Of a stretch of DNA of 64,000 bases, positions 18,944 through 27,992 are shown one piece after another. The first letter of the stretch is position 1. Each line of letters starts with the position of its first letter. The position numbers and the translations under genes were made by a program. Under the pieces are notes generated by a model that was given only the letters and a program-made list of their open reading frames with translations, made no database searches and was not told the DNA's origin. This DNA is from Cohnella hashimotonis (GTDB lineage Bacteria; Bacillota; Bacilli; Paenibacillales; Paenibacillaceae): NCBI RefSeq assembly GCF_030014955.1, contig NZ_JAGRPV010000001.1:3100001-3164000 (forward strand), written 5' to 3'.

Positions 18944-19254
18944 TCCGGTCTTCGATTATCGAAAACGGAATGACTCCGCAATCATGTCGATGGGTTGGCA
19001 TTCTCGGCTTTTTATGCCTAAAAATGAGTGCAAGAAAAAGATCACACGCCTTCAAATGGCAGTGTAACCGCGTTCATTTAGAGCTAAATTCCGCCACTTT
19101 CTCCTCCTATGGAATGATTTTTAAAAGTACCTGATTCGCATTTAGTATAATACGCTTGTAACGGAATTTAAGTTGAATAATATTTGACTAGTTATAATTT
19201 TGTCAATACTTTTTTTGTCTAAAGATTTTTTTGGGGAATATGGTTTGGAAAATG
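18944..19254. other. Leader region of the decayed hydrolase gene
   Basis: Minus-strand ribosome binding site GGAGGAG near 19102-19108 and GTG at 19097, giving only seven codons before TGA at 19074. Further out lies an AT-rich, promoter-like stretch. No other gene is seen. Confidence 0.45.
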
Positions 19255-19297
19255 AACGAGCCCTGGACGATCATAAAGATCATTCAGGGCTCGTTTT
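19255..19297 (-). terminator. Terminator after the AraC gene, probably bidirectional
   Basis: AACGAGCCCTG (19255-19265) pairs with CAGGGCTCGTT (19285-19295); it abuts the stop codon of the AraC gene. Confidence 0.8.
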
Positions 19298-20198
19298 ATG
19301 ATTGCGATGCTTTCTCTGTCCGCTCTCTGTATACCGAAGGAGATATTCCTTCGACCTTTTTGAATACGCGGCTAAAGTAGAACGGGTCTTCAAACCCGAC
19401 TTCAGCGGCAATTTCTTGCAGGCTGGCAGCTCTGTTCGCGAGCAAATATTTGGCCCGCTGAACGCGAAGCTGCTGGATATACGTTACGATCGTGATACCC
19501 GCATACTTCTTGAACACCTGGCAGATATACTCGTATTTGCGTTCGAGGCTGCGCTCTATCGCTTCCTTCCTGACGTTTTGTGCATAGGTCTCATCCAGAT
19601 AATTGACGATTTTACGATATGTAAGAAATGAACCGGGAATTTGGAACTCATGACTTGAGTGAAGCCATTCATCAGCGATATGCTCCAGTATCCCTGCCAG
19701 GATAAGTGACATCCGGTAGCGAAAATACCCTTCTGGCTTATTGGATTCCTTTATCAGCCTTTCGAATTCAGTCATTAGCCGGTAGCGGTTCGACAACTGA
19801 AATTGTCTTGGAATGAACAATCCATCGACATCTCGGTGAGATGAAGTTCGCAATTCATTGGGCAGAACATGGACAATATTAAGGTCTTCCCTCATAATTT
19901 TCGAGCCTTCCAGCTCAAGCAAAGGCGGATCGGACGTAAACTGCACCCAGAAAAACCTGCCCGAATCTGTTTGCTTCAGACTGGAATGCTGCTCCCAGGG
20001 CTTTAACAGTAAGGTTTCTCCTGATTTCAGCACCTGGGTGCGATCCCCCACTTGCAGGTAAACCGGCCCTTCCGCTACCGCGATCAATTCATAATGCGGA
20101 TTATAATGGTTGCTCCCCACTAAGCCGCTACTTGCTTCAAATACACCAGCCCATCTAACATCAAGTGAGGAAGTCCGAGGTAGCGAATAATATTCCAT
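19296..20198 (-). CDS. AraC family transcriptional regulator (cupin sensor)
   Basis: 300 residues. An N-terminal cupin-like sensor (HYELIAVAEGPVYLQVG, LLLKPWEQHSS) is followed by two C-terminal helix-turn-helix motifs (residues about 195-295), ending in LQEIAAEVGFEDPFYFSRVF and GISPSVYRER. ATG 20198 has GGGAGG six bases upstream. It is divergent from the ADP-ribosylglycohydrolase-like gene, with 117 bases between the starts, so it most likely activates that gene in response to a sugar-like ligand. There is no signal or receiver domain, so it senses its ligand directly. Confidence 0.9.
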   Translation of the reverse strand: MEYYSLPRTSSLDVRWAGVFEASSGLVGSNHYNPHYELIAVAEGPVYLQVGDRTQVLKSGETLLLKPWEQHSSLKQTDSGRFFWVQFTSDPPLLELEGSKIMREDLNIVHVLPNELRTSSHRDVDGLFIPRQFQLSNRYRLMTEFERLIKESNKPEGYFRYRMSLILAGILEHIADEWLHSSHEFQIPGSFLTYRKIVNYLDETYAQNVRKEAIERSLERKYEYICQVFKKYAGITIVTYIQQLRVQRAKYLLANRAASLQEIAAEVGFEDPFYFSRVFKKVEGISPSVYRERTEKASQS

Positions 20199-20315
20199 GC
20201 CTTACCTCCCATTTTTAAGACTGTCCTAATCTTAAAGCTGTACATGGATTTAGCAACGCTCTCACTGCTAAGATCAGTATAACAAAAAAATAAGCGCTCA
20301 AAAGGAGTTTGAATC

Positions 20316-22217
20316 ATGGCTAGTAAGACCATCAATGCACAGGACTACTATCGCCGGGTGTATGGAGGCTGGCTTGGTAAAAATATAGGGGGAACGCTCG
20401 GAGCACCGGTGGAAGGCTCCAAAGAACTGCTCAATTTAACGTTCTATCCCAAATTACCCGATGGACCGCTGGAAAACGACGATTTAGATTTACAACTCGT
20501 TTGGCTTCATGCCTTAGAGCAATACGGAGCGCGATTAACAGCTATCGAGCTGGGACAGGAATGGGTAGAACATGTATTCTTCCCGTTCGACGAATACGGC
20601 TATGCCTTAACTAACTTGCGCAGAGGACTAACAGCTCCCGTGGCAGGGTGGTTCAACAATCCGTTTACCCATTGTATGGGCTCGCCCATTCGCTCGGAAA
20701 TATGGGCGATGGTGGCTCCCGGCGCTCCGCATGTGGCTGCCTATTATGCCTATCAGGATGCAATCGTTGACCATGCAGGCGGTGAAGGGGTATACGGGGA
20801 AATGTTTTTCGCCTCTATCGAAAGCGCTATCTTTATCGAAACGGACAGGGACCGATTAATCAGTATCGGTCTGCAGCATATTCCTTCAACGTGTCGGACC
20901 GCAAAAGCCATTCACGATTTGCTCCGCTGGCACAAGGAAGGTAAGGATTGGTTGGAAGCGCGTCTCCTGATTCTTGAGCATCATGGAAGCTCCAACTTTA
21001 CGGACGCTCCGCAAAATATCGCTTTTACGATTCTTGGCTGGCTGTACGGAACCGATTTCGAGGACTGTCTACTGAAGGCAGTCAACTGCGGCTACGATAC
21101 GGACTGTACCGCGGCTACACTTGGTGCAATTCTAGGTATGATTCTCGGACCGGAGCTTCTGCCAGAAAGATGGGTTAATCCAGTTGGCGACCGAATCGTC
21201 GTCAGCCCACAAGTTAAAGGCTTTCCCGCTCCAGCTACTTTGGAGGAACTGACACATCGCACGATGCTGGCCGGACGCGAAGTATTGGCGACATGGGGGG
21301 CTGGAGTAGAAATCCGGGCCGACGCTTGTACCTCAAATGACAATCATTACAACTTCCTAGAAGTACCGAAAACGGTGACTGACCTATGGAATACGCCCTT
21401 TACTGCTAATCGTTACCTGCTCCCTCAAGGTACACGTACTAACCGATTAAGCTTAGAGCTGACAATCGATTTCGGCATGGATGGCCCTTCTATCGGACGC
21501 GGCGGAACAAAACAACTATCATTGACTCTAGTCAACCATTCCCGAGAGGCATGGAACGGAAATCTCGATTGGCAGCTTCCTGATGGCTGGAGCGGCTCAG
21601 GTACTCGCCCCTTTACCCTCGCACCTGGTGGCGTCCTAACTTGGACGGACACGATCCATGCACCTGAAGTCATTTCTGTAACGAACGAGATCGCGTTAAT
21701 CATCCACCGAATCCATGATAATGCCCAATGGTCGAAAGAAACCGTTAATTTCACGCTTCTGGCCGCGTCCCGATGGCAAATATCCGGCCCGAATCAATCG
21801 GTTTTTCAAACGGTCGACTTCGCCGGTGATCGAATTGACTTTAATAGCGCCTTGAATACGACGATGCCTGGTAAATATACCGCGGTTTCCAAGCTCGTAA
21901 ATCCACATGAACAAGCCATCCGGTTGATAGCAGGAACGGCTAATCCGGTTAAAGTGTGGCTGAACGGGACAATTTTATTCGAAGACGACGAAGAAACTGA
22001 GTTTATGCCTGCTTATCACCGTTCGCCGAGAAGCAAGATGCAAGAACTACGCTTGGCTGCCGGCACCCATGATATCCGGATCGAGATCATGAAAGACGAA
22101 AAGCCTCTCGAGCTTTTCATTCTTCCGATCCTCGCAGAAAACTTATCTAAGATCGGCGAGTTTTTTTACTTAATCGAAATATATTTCGACGCAAATGCTC
22201 CCTCTGTTCTACCTTAA
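20316..22217 (+). CDS. ADP-ribosylglycohydrolase family protein with C-terminal beta domain
   Basis: 633 residues. The N-terminal 330 residues match the ADP-ribosyl-(dinitrogen reductase) hydrolase fold: RRVYGGWLGKNIGGTLGAPVEG at the start in two halves, an acidic metal motif in ENDDLDLQLVW (around residue 55) and the second in NCGYDTDCTAATLG (around 265). The remaining 300 residues are beta-rich (LTLVNHSREAWNG, VNPHEQAIRLIAG), like a carbohydrate-binding or sandwich domain. There is no signal peptide. The classical reaction is release of ADP-ribose from proteins, but the extra domain and the AraC partner fit an N- or O-glycoside substrate better. ATG 20316 has AAAAGGAG eight bases upstream. 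Confidence 0.8.
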   Translation: MASKTINAQDYYRRVYGGWLGKNIGGTLGAPVEGSKELLNLTFYPKLPDGPLENDDLDLQLVWLHALEQYGARLTAIELGQEWVEHVFFPFDEYGYALTNLRRGLTAPVAGWFNNPFTHCMGSPIRSEIWAMVAPGAPHVAAYYAYQDAIVDHAGGEGVYGEMFFASIESAIFIETDRDRLISIGLQHIPSTCRTAKAIHDLLRWHKEGKDWLEARLLILEHHGSSNFTDAPQNIAFTILGWLYGTDFEDCLLKAVNCGYDTDCTAATLGAILGMILGPELLPERWVNPVGDRIVVSPQVKGFPAPATLEELTHRTMLAGREVLATWGAGVEIRADACTSNDNHYNFLEVPKTVTDLWNTPFTANRYLLPQGTRTNRLSLELTIDFGMDGPSIGRGGTKQLSLTLVNHSREAWNGNLDWQLPDGWSGSGTRPFTLAPGGVLTWTDTIHAPEVISVTNEIALIIHRIHDNAQWSKETVNFTLLAASRWQISGPNQSVFQTVDFAGDRIDFNSALNTTMPGKYTAVSKLVNPHEQAIRLIAGTANPVKVWLNGTILFEDDEETEFMPAYHRSPRSKMQELRLAAGTHDIRIEIMKDEKPLELFILPILAENLSKIGEFFYLIEIYFDANAPSVLP

Positions 22218-22232
22218 CAATAATACTGTTGG

Positions 22233-22265
22233 AAAGCATTGCTCCTTCTCAAGAACAATGCTTTT
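22233..22265 (+). terminator. Terminator after the ADP-ribosylglycohydrolase-like gene
   Basis: AAAGCATTG (22233-22241) pairs with CAATGCTTT (22256-22264), followed by T residues. Confidence 0.75.
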
Positions 22266-22395
22266 CAGCATAATCTAAATACATCCGCCCTCTGCTGGAG
22301 CCCTATTTAGACCAGCGTATGTATTTATATCCGAATCTGCTCTAGGTCAATGTCCGTCTCTGCCGTTCTTCAGCGAAGTTATTCATTTGGGAAAA

Positions 22396-22833
22396 TTAAT
22401 TAATTGTTTGCATCGGATATTCCCATAGTCCCAGTTTTCCCTTCGCCGGAATATAGGGCTTCAGCAGACGGAAACCCGCTATTTCCCACGCAAAATAACC
22501 TGGACTGTAATCGCCTAACAGGAAGTCCTCCCCCGTCACAACCTTCCCGACATCCAGAATGGCTGACGTATCATTAGCGTCGATAACTTGATAACAATTT
22601 GTAAGCTCGCAAGTTGCAAGTATAACCCCCGTAGGGAGGTTTTGTTCTGTAAAGCCATTCTTGGCGAGTAAAGAACGTACGGGTTCATATTTGCAGGCCT
22701 GCTTATCGACTTTCTGGCTTGCATGAATGGCCAACGGTCCGCGATACCGGGTCTTCCAGGATCTTGTTTCATAAAGCGTCTCGCCCTTGACAAGCAGAGT
22801 CGCCCATGGTTGAATCATTGATAATACTTTCAT
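22396..22833 (-). CDS. ASCH domain protein
   Basis: 145 residues with the ASCH/PUA-like fold: MKVLSMIQPWATLLVKGE at the N-terminus, YETRSWKTRYRGPLAIHAS, a central GVILATCEL strand and YFAWEIAG near the C-terminus. ASCH domains bind RNA or modified bases; some cleave N4-acetylcytidine, but the exact role here is unknown. ATG 22833 with GGAG nine bases upstream is preferred to ATG 22848, which lacks such a site. It is a single gene; its downstream neighbours are on the opposite strand or separated by a hairpin. Confidence 0.8.
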   Translation of the reverse strand: MKVLSMIQPWATLLVKGETLYETRSWKTRYRGPLAIHASQKVDKQACKYEPVRSLLAKNGFTEQNLPTGVILATCELTNCYQVIDANDTSAILDVGKVVTGEDFLLGDYSPGYFAWEIAGFRLLKPYIPAKGKLGLWEYPMQTIN

Positions 22834-22947
22834 TTCTCTACGCTCCATTACTGTTCATAATGAAATATGATTCCCCAAACCTCTCGAGACTTTCCATTCC
22901 CGCATAAAAAAGACGCAGCGGCCAATAACAAGAACTTAATCCCATAT

Positions 22948-22976
22948 AACAAAAAAGCCGCGAACGCTGCGGCTTT
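22948..22976 (-). terminator. Terminator after the four-PAS kinase gene
   Basis: AAAGCCGC and GCGGCTTT pair around a short loop; on the minus strand a run of six T follows. Similar hairpins recur at 25371, 44686 and 59696. Confidence 0.88.
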
Positions 22977-23011
22977 AGTGGGACAAAGTATTTGACTTTC
23001 GACATCTTCTT

Positions 23012-25174
23012 TCAGTCTTTCTCCATTTTTTTGAAGCAGGCCGTAAATCCAAACGTAGCCCCTCCCCCAGGAGTAGCATCGACCCAAATGTCACCACCCA
23101 TTAATCCAACTAAATTTTTACTAATGGACAATCCTAAACCAGTCCCTTGTGACTTCGAGGAATTAGTAAGCTGTACGTAAGGCTCAAAAATATGATCAGC
23201 TTGGTCTCGTGGGATTCCGACTCCCGTATCGACGATCTCAAATTGAATGCAGGTTATATTATTTATTTCCTTAAGTTGAGTTACATTTACTTTTACGCCG
23301 CCTATGTCGGTAAACTTAACGGCATTCCCGATAAGGTTTGTTAATACTTGTCTTAAACGTGTTGCATCCCCTATCACTAAATCTGTTAATTGGGGACCGA
23401 AGGAGACGGAGAGTTCAATATTTTTGGAATGCGCTTTCGGTGTTAATAATTCAACCGTTCTTGAGACTACGTCGGAGATCGAGAAAAGGTTTTCTTCCAA
23501 ATCTATTTTCCCAGCTTCGATTCTAGAAATATCTAGGTTATCATTGACGATTTTCAACAATAATTCCCCGCTGCTTCGGATCATTTCAATACACGCTTTG
23601 TCATCCGGCTGCAAGGTTTGTTTATCCAGTAATAGATCCGCCATCCCTATTACCCCGTTTAATGGCGTTCTGATCTCATGACTTACCATGGCTATAAAAT
23701 CGCTTTTTGCTTCATTTGCACGTTCTGCTACTTCTTTTGAAAACATGAGTTTCTTTTGTTCCGTGATATCCTTTGCTATGAGAAAGTAACCGACTTTTTG
23801 GTCGTGAACAACGATAGGAGCAATCGTTGCTAATACCTCGACCGTTGTGTCGTCACTCCTATATATTTTATGGATACCTTGTTCAGCTAGCTCCATTTCT
23901 CCGTTGCGAATCAGGTTCCAGTTTGGTTCTCCAATGAACGCGCTTATGTTCAAGCCTCGTAATGACTCTATTGGCAGCAGCATTAATCTGCATGCTGCGG
24001 GATTTGTATTTTCAATTTTCCCAGTTAAATCAAATGAAAAAATGGCGTCGTGGTTATAATGTTTAAGCGATGTATATCGTTCAATAGTCTCTACCAGTTT
24101 TAATTCTGCATGCTTGCGCTCTGTAATGTCCTGTACCGTTCCACTTAGTTTATCGCCGGAAGCGACTGCCCTCAGATAAAGATATTTATTTGCAAAAGAA
24201 CATACATGTTCAATTACATTTCCCTCGCTCGCATTCTCGACGGCGTCTAACAAAAGATCGCGGTCTTTGAGGTGAACTCCCTCAAGTAAGTCCGCGGACT
24301 TTAAAAGTCCTGTTTGATTATCAAGTTCCAATATTTCGGACGCTTGGTCGGAAAGCCATACTTCTTTCGTGTTGAAATAATATTCCCAACTGCCCAGCTT
24401 TGCAATTTTCTGAGCTTCTCTTAGATTACTCTCACTTCTCCACCGATCTGTAATTTCCCGACCGATCGCGAGTATCCTTTTGTCTTCGGGCAGTTCACCG
24501 ACGATTTCATACGTGGTTTCAAACCATAAATATTGTCCATTTTTGTGACGCAATCTATAGCGGAGAATACCGTCCTTCGAAAAGTCATTCTGCTTCAGGC
24601 GTTTTAAATCATCGGGATGGTAATGTTCGCTGTTCGATTTACCGATCATCTCTTCCGGTCGGTAGCCAAGGAGATCAAAAACGGAAGGCGATATAAATTC
24701 ACACGTGCCATCAAGCTTCGTTATATATATGATTTCCTGCGCATGATTCGTTATGAGTCTAAACATCTTTTCTCGCTCAACTAATTGCAATTCAACCGTC
24801 TTTTTTTCGGAAATATCAATAACGTGACATATCAAGTAGGAATCACTTCCGGCGTTCCCTTGAACGAACGACACATGCAAGGACGCCCAAAACATCGTTT
24901 TATCTTTTCGAACATATCTTTTTTCCAAATGGAAATAAGAACACTGTCCTTCAACTACTTCTCTAATCAACTTGTCATTCTCAGCGAAATCGACCGGAAA
25001 TGAAATATCTTTATAGGAAAGCCCCTCGACCTCTTGATTCGAATAGCCTAATAGGTCACTGAATGCTTGATTTACTTTTATGATATCCCCTTTAATCGAC
25101 GTGAGCACAATGCCCATTGGAGCCTGGTTATAAACTTGTTCAAACGTATTGAGAAGATCTACGTATTGTCCCAT
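23012..25174 (-). CDS. Cytoplasmic four-PAS sensor histidine kinase
   Basis: 720 residues, no membrane segment. Four PAS/PAC units follow one another (residues about 10-130, 132-250, 255-355, 365-485), with FSDLLGYSNQEVEG in the first and VFDLLGYRPEEMIG in the second. The kinase core has the phospho-acceptor His499 in MVSHEIRTPLNGVIG, an N box at NLIGNAVKFTD, then DTGVGIPRDQ and GTGLGLSIS. The core is of the hybrid-kinase type but carries no receiver domain and no response regulator lies beside it, so it is an orphan kinase. Four PAS domains suggest sensing of redox state, oxygen or a small ligand inside the cell. It ends in a strong terminator. Confidence 0.9.
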   Translation of the reverse strand: MGQYVDLLNTFEQVYNQAPMGIVLTSIKGDIIKVNQAFSDLLGYSNQEVEGLSYKDISFPVDFAENDKLIREVVEGQCSYFHLEKRYVRKDKTMFWASLHVSFVQGNAGSDSYLICHVIDISEKKTVELQLVEREKMFRLITNHAQEIIYITKLDGTCEFISPSVFDLLGYRPEEMIGKSNSEHYHPDDLKRLKQNDFSKDGILRYRLRHKNGQYLWFETTYEIVGELPEDKRILAIGREITDRWRSESNLREAQKIAKLGSWEYYFNTKEVWLSDQASEILELDNQTGLLKSADLLEGVHLKDRDLLLDAVENASEGNVIEHVCSFANKYLYLRAVASGDKLSGTVQDITERKHAELKLVETIERYTSLKHYNHDAIFSFDLTGKIENTNPAACRLMLLPIESLRGLNISAFIGEPNWNLIRNGEMELAEQGIHKIYRSDDTTVEVLATIAPIVVHDQKVGYFLIAKDITEQKKLMFSKEVAERANEAKSDFIAMVSHEIRTPLNGVIGMADLLLDKQTLQPDDKACIEMIRSSGELLLKIVNDNLDISRIEAGKIDLEENLFSISDVVSRTVELLTPKAHSKNIELSVSFGPQLTDLVIGDATRLRQVLTNLIGNAVKFTDIGGVKVNVTQLKEINNITCIQFEIVDTGVGIPRDQADHIFEPYVQLTNSSKSQGTGLGLSISKNLVGLMGGDIWVDATPGGGATFGFTACFKKMEKD

Positions 25175-25366
25175 GCAGGCCCCTCCGTTATATAAGTGTA
25201 ACTATTATACCATTCACTTTATTTAGTGAGGTTAATTTTTGACCAAGCATAGAAATATCATGTTCCAATTTGTAACTGCATAATAAATCTCTTTTGGATT
25301 TTGATCAATTACCACGTGTTGGAAGCAACCTCTCCCTCTTTGAGTTTTTCGAAATAATGTGCATAA
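25175..25366. other. Intergenic stretch upstream of the kinase gene
   Basis: AT-rich leader of the minus-strand kinase gene. I see no gene here; together with the hairpin at 25367-25398 and the region up to 25486 it is non-coding. Confidence 0.5.
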
Positions 25367-25398
25367 AACAAAAAGCCGCGACAATTGCGGCTTTTAAT
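25367..25398 (-). terminator. Terminator after the small secreted protein gene
   Basis: AAAAGCCGC (25371-25379) pairs with GCGGCTTTT (25387-25395); it belongs to the recurring hairpin family of this window and lies about 90 bases past the stop codon. Confidence 0.75.
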
Positions 25399-25486
25399 TT
25401 AATAGGGCACCTCATCCGCCGTGATCGCGGGAACCGTGTGTTAAGTTTATCCGTTCCTTGGATTCAGCGGCCTCTAATGAAATGGC

Positions 25487-25900
25487 TTAATTCAGCCAGA
25501 AGCTATAGCTTGCGCTGGATAACGTTCCGGTGTCGGACACGATAAAGTAAGCTTTACTTCCCGGACCCACCGTTATTTGAATCGAATCTAAACCGCCGAT
25601 GCCGTTATCCCATGGATTAAGGTATGTGACAGAGCCGCCCGGATTGTGTACCTCTACCCAATAGTTATAATTAACGTCTGATGGGGATAGTAGATTTGCC
25701 GTCGTCGTTATCGATTGAGCAGTGTTATTTTTGAATACGAAAATATCAGCTTCACCGCCTTGCAGAAACGTTCCGTAGCCGGATCCGAGACTGACATTAA
25801 CAGCCGTACTTACTGTATCCCCGTATCCATATTGGGCAAACGCGGAAGGCACGCCAATCAGCATCCCAAAGATGGACAATAAAACGACGAATTTCTTCAC
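25487..25900 (-). CDS. Small secreted beta-rich protein
   Basis: 137 residues. A clear signal peptide (MKKFVVLLSIFGMLIG to SAFA) leaves a mature chain of about 114 residues rich in Gly, Ser, Thr and aromatic residues, with GGEADIFVFKNNT and YWVEVHNPGGS. The strand pattern resembles pre-peptidase C-terminal (PPC-like) domains that occur as binding modules in secreted enzymes, but here it stands alone. GTG 25900 with GAGAGGTG upstream is the start. The function is unknown. It is a single-gene unit upstream of the pectin-type locus on the same strand. Confidence 0.7.
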   Translation of the reverse strand: MKKFVVLLSIFGMLIGVPSAFAQYGYGDTVSTAVNVSLGSGYGTFLQGGEADIFVFKNNTAQSITTTANLLSPSDVNYNYWVEVHNPGGSVTYLNPWDNGIGGLDSIQITVGPGSKAYFIVSDTGTLSSASYSFWLN

Positions 25901-26016
25901 AAAAATACACCTCTCGCCTTTAGATTGAAAACTGGCCAGTTCTCTACTATATATGACAATTTAAAACTGGAAATCGTTGCATAATTACTGGATGAGCTGC
26001 TTAAAAAGTTTCTTTT

Positions 26017-27909
26017 TTACACGACTGTAAGCACGACGTCGTCGATGAAATCGGTGTTGTCTCCAGTTGTCGTACCGACGAAGCTAATCGTATGGGTGCC
26101 CGCCGTTGCCGTAAAATTGCTCGTCGTGAGGGCCGCGAAGGTACCCGTCGAAGGCGTATAAGTGCCGATCACGGTCGAATCGAACATGACATTGAAGGTT
26201 TGCGTACCGCCGTAACTCGTTCGTTTAGCCGCCTTAAAGGTGACCTTGTACGTACCCGCCGTCAAACTGACGAGTTGGGACATCGTTCCGCTGTTCTGAA
26301 CGAAAGCGGTCTGCACCCCCAGCGGCGCTGCCGAAGCTCCGAAGTCGCCGCCGTTGCGCTGAATGCCCGCATCGCCCGTAAACGTCCAAGTTGCGCCTAA
26401 AGGCCTGTAAGCGAAGTTCGAGGTGGTCGGCGATTCGAAGCTTCCGTTAGACACTACGCCGGGGCTGGGGGTTTGTTCAGTCAGCTTAATGCCGATAACC
26501 GATTCGTACGGCGTCCAGAAGGAGATGGTCGCGTTCCCGCTCGCGTTCGTCGTGAACGAGGTCGTAAAGCTTACCGCCGTTCCGTTCTGCCACAAGCTCG
26601 CCTCGTAAGCCGCGGCCACATACGACGTGTTCGCTTTTAGTCCGTTGAAATTAAAGTTCAGGTTATCCCCGCCCGAGGTGGACGTATTGACGACCCAAGC
26701 GACCGGATTCCCGCTCGAGTTGGTCGCGCCGCCCGCCACGATCGACGAAGCTCCGTTGACCCAAGAGCTGCCTCTCAAAGTGAAAGCTCCGGCCCCGAGT
26801 CCCAATTGTTTGGCCAATACGCGATAGGTATTCATCTTCGGCGTCAGGCTTCCGTTCGAATAGATCGAATAGAAATCAGGATGCGTCGTTTGTTTGTTAA
26901 AGGCGAAGTAGCCGGTTCCCGCGACGTTGTTCCATATCATATCGTTCAATCTTTGGGCGACGTAAGGAATGGCGTGCGTGGAATCGTTATTCATCGAAGA
27001 ACCGATATATTGCCAATCCCAATTCCATTCGGTGATATAGATCGGCATATTGGAGACGCCGTTCGCAGAGGCCACGTTCCTTAAAGCCTGAATATTCGGC
27101 TCGCCGTTAGGGACCATCTGATAATGATGATAGGACAAGAAGTTTACGTTCGGCTTAATGTTCGCGTCCTGAAGCAGGGCATTCGCCCAGCTCGTGTCCG
27201 TCGTCGACAACGAAGGCCCGCCGATCGGGATCGTGGCGTTGACGCTGCGGATCGCGTTGACCGCATGCGTATAGATCGCCTTGTAAGCCGCCAAGCTGTT
27301 GGCGTAACCGCTATTGGAAATGTCGAGAAATTGGGCAAGATCCGGCTCGTTCCAAACCTCGATGAAATCGATCTTCCCTTGGAATCGCTGCGTGATTTTC
27401 TTAATAATGTCCTCGTAGACGGTCCAGTTCTTCGGAACGCCGTTATTCGCGTTGTTAGAAGACAACCAACCCACGTTATAGGACAAGATGATCATGGTCT
27501 TGAGCCCTTTGTTATGATAGGTGTCCACCCACCCGTACTGGCTCCAATCCCAATTATTCGGGTCGTCCACGCCGCCCGAAACGGACATGTCCGCCAAATA
27601 TTGCGCGATGGTCGTATTCGGCAGGATTTGGGACAAATAGACGTCGCGGCGGGCGAAGCTGATGCCTACCGAGCGCAGGGAATCCACGTCGGATGCGCCG
27701 TCCAGCTGGTTGATCGCGCCTCCGAAGACGTTCGGGCTGCGCTGGCCCTGGTTCTGATTGAATTGAATAGTCGCGGAAGTCGCCGCGAAGCCCACTTGCG
27801 GAAAGGATAAGAGAATCGTCATGGCCATGATCGCAATCAGAGCCAGCGAGATCCGCTTAATCCAATTCACATCCTTAAACCCCATGTTCTTCCCTTGAGC
27901 CTGATTCAT
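26017..27909 (-). CDS. Secreted clan GH-A glycoside hydrolase, GH39-like, with C-terminal binding domain
   Basis: 630 residues. After a signal peptide (membrane segment about residues 16-35) comes a TIM barrel with FARRDVYLSQI, the acid/base Glu in FIEVWNEPDLAQF near residue 205 and the nucleophile Glu in IYITEWNWDW near residue 295; this arrangement suits GH39 (xylosidase or iduronidase-like) and relatives. From about residue 475 a jelly-roll module follows, beginning GVVSNGSFESP. The start is ATG 27909 with AAAGGAG eight bases upstream; an open frame continues upstream but overlaps the rhamnosidase gene and has no site of its own. It lies 83 bases after that gene and carries a cre-like site in its leader. 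The exact substrate is inferred from context only. Confidence 0.82.
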   Translation of the reverse strand: MNQAQGKNMGFKDVNWIKRISLALIAIMAMTILLSFPQVGFAATSATIQFNQNQGQRSPNVFGGAINQLDGASDVDSLRSVGISFARRDVYLSQILPNTTIAQYLADMSVSGGVDDPNNWDWSQYGWVDTYHNKGLKTMIILSYNVGWLSSNNANNGVPKNWTVYEDIIKKITQRFQGKIDFIEVWNEPDLAQFLDISNSGYANSLAAYKAIYTHAVNAIRSVNATIPIGGPSLSTTDTSWANALLQDANIKPNVNFLSYHHYQMVPNGEPNIQALRNVASANGVSNMPIYITEWNWDWQYIGSSMNNDSTHAIPYVAQRLNDMIWNNVAGTGYFAFNKQTTHPDFYSIYSNGSLTPKMNTYRVLAKQLGLGAGAFTLRGSSWVNGASSIVAGGATNSSGNPVAWVVNTSTSGGDNLNFNFNGLKANTSYVAAAYEASLWQNGTAVSFTTSFTTNASGNATISFWTPYESVIGIKLTEQTPSPGVVSNGSFESPTTSNFAYRPLGATWTFTGDAGIQRNGGDFGASAAPLGVQTAFVQNSGTMSQLVSLTAGTYKVTFKAAKRTSYGGTQTFNVMFDSTVIGTYTPSTGTFAALTTSNFTATAGTHTISFVGTTTGDNTDFIDDVVLTVV

Positions 27910-27930
27910 TGAAATCACTCCTTTGTTTTT

Positions 27931-27944
27931 TAAAAGCGCTTTCA
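27931..27944 (-). promoter_or_regulatory. cre-like site upstream of the secreted hydrolase
   Basis: TAAAAGCGCTTTCA matches the Gram-positive catabolite-response element TGWAANCGNTNWCA with one mismatch. It lies 22 bases upstream of the start codon, where CcpA would repress. Confidence 0.45.
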
Positions 27945-27992
27945 ATACACGGCGGCTTGCTCGATCATCTTCACCTCCTTTCTTGAATAGGC

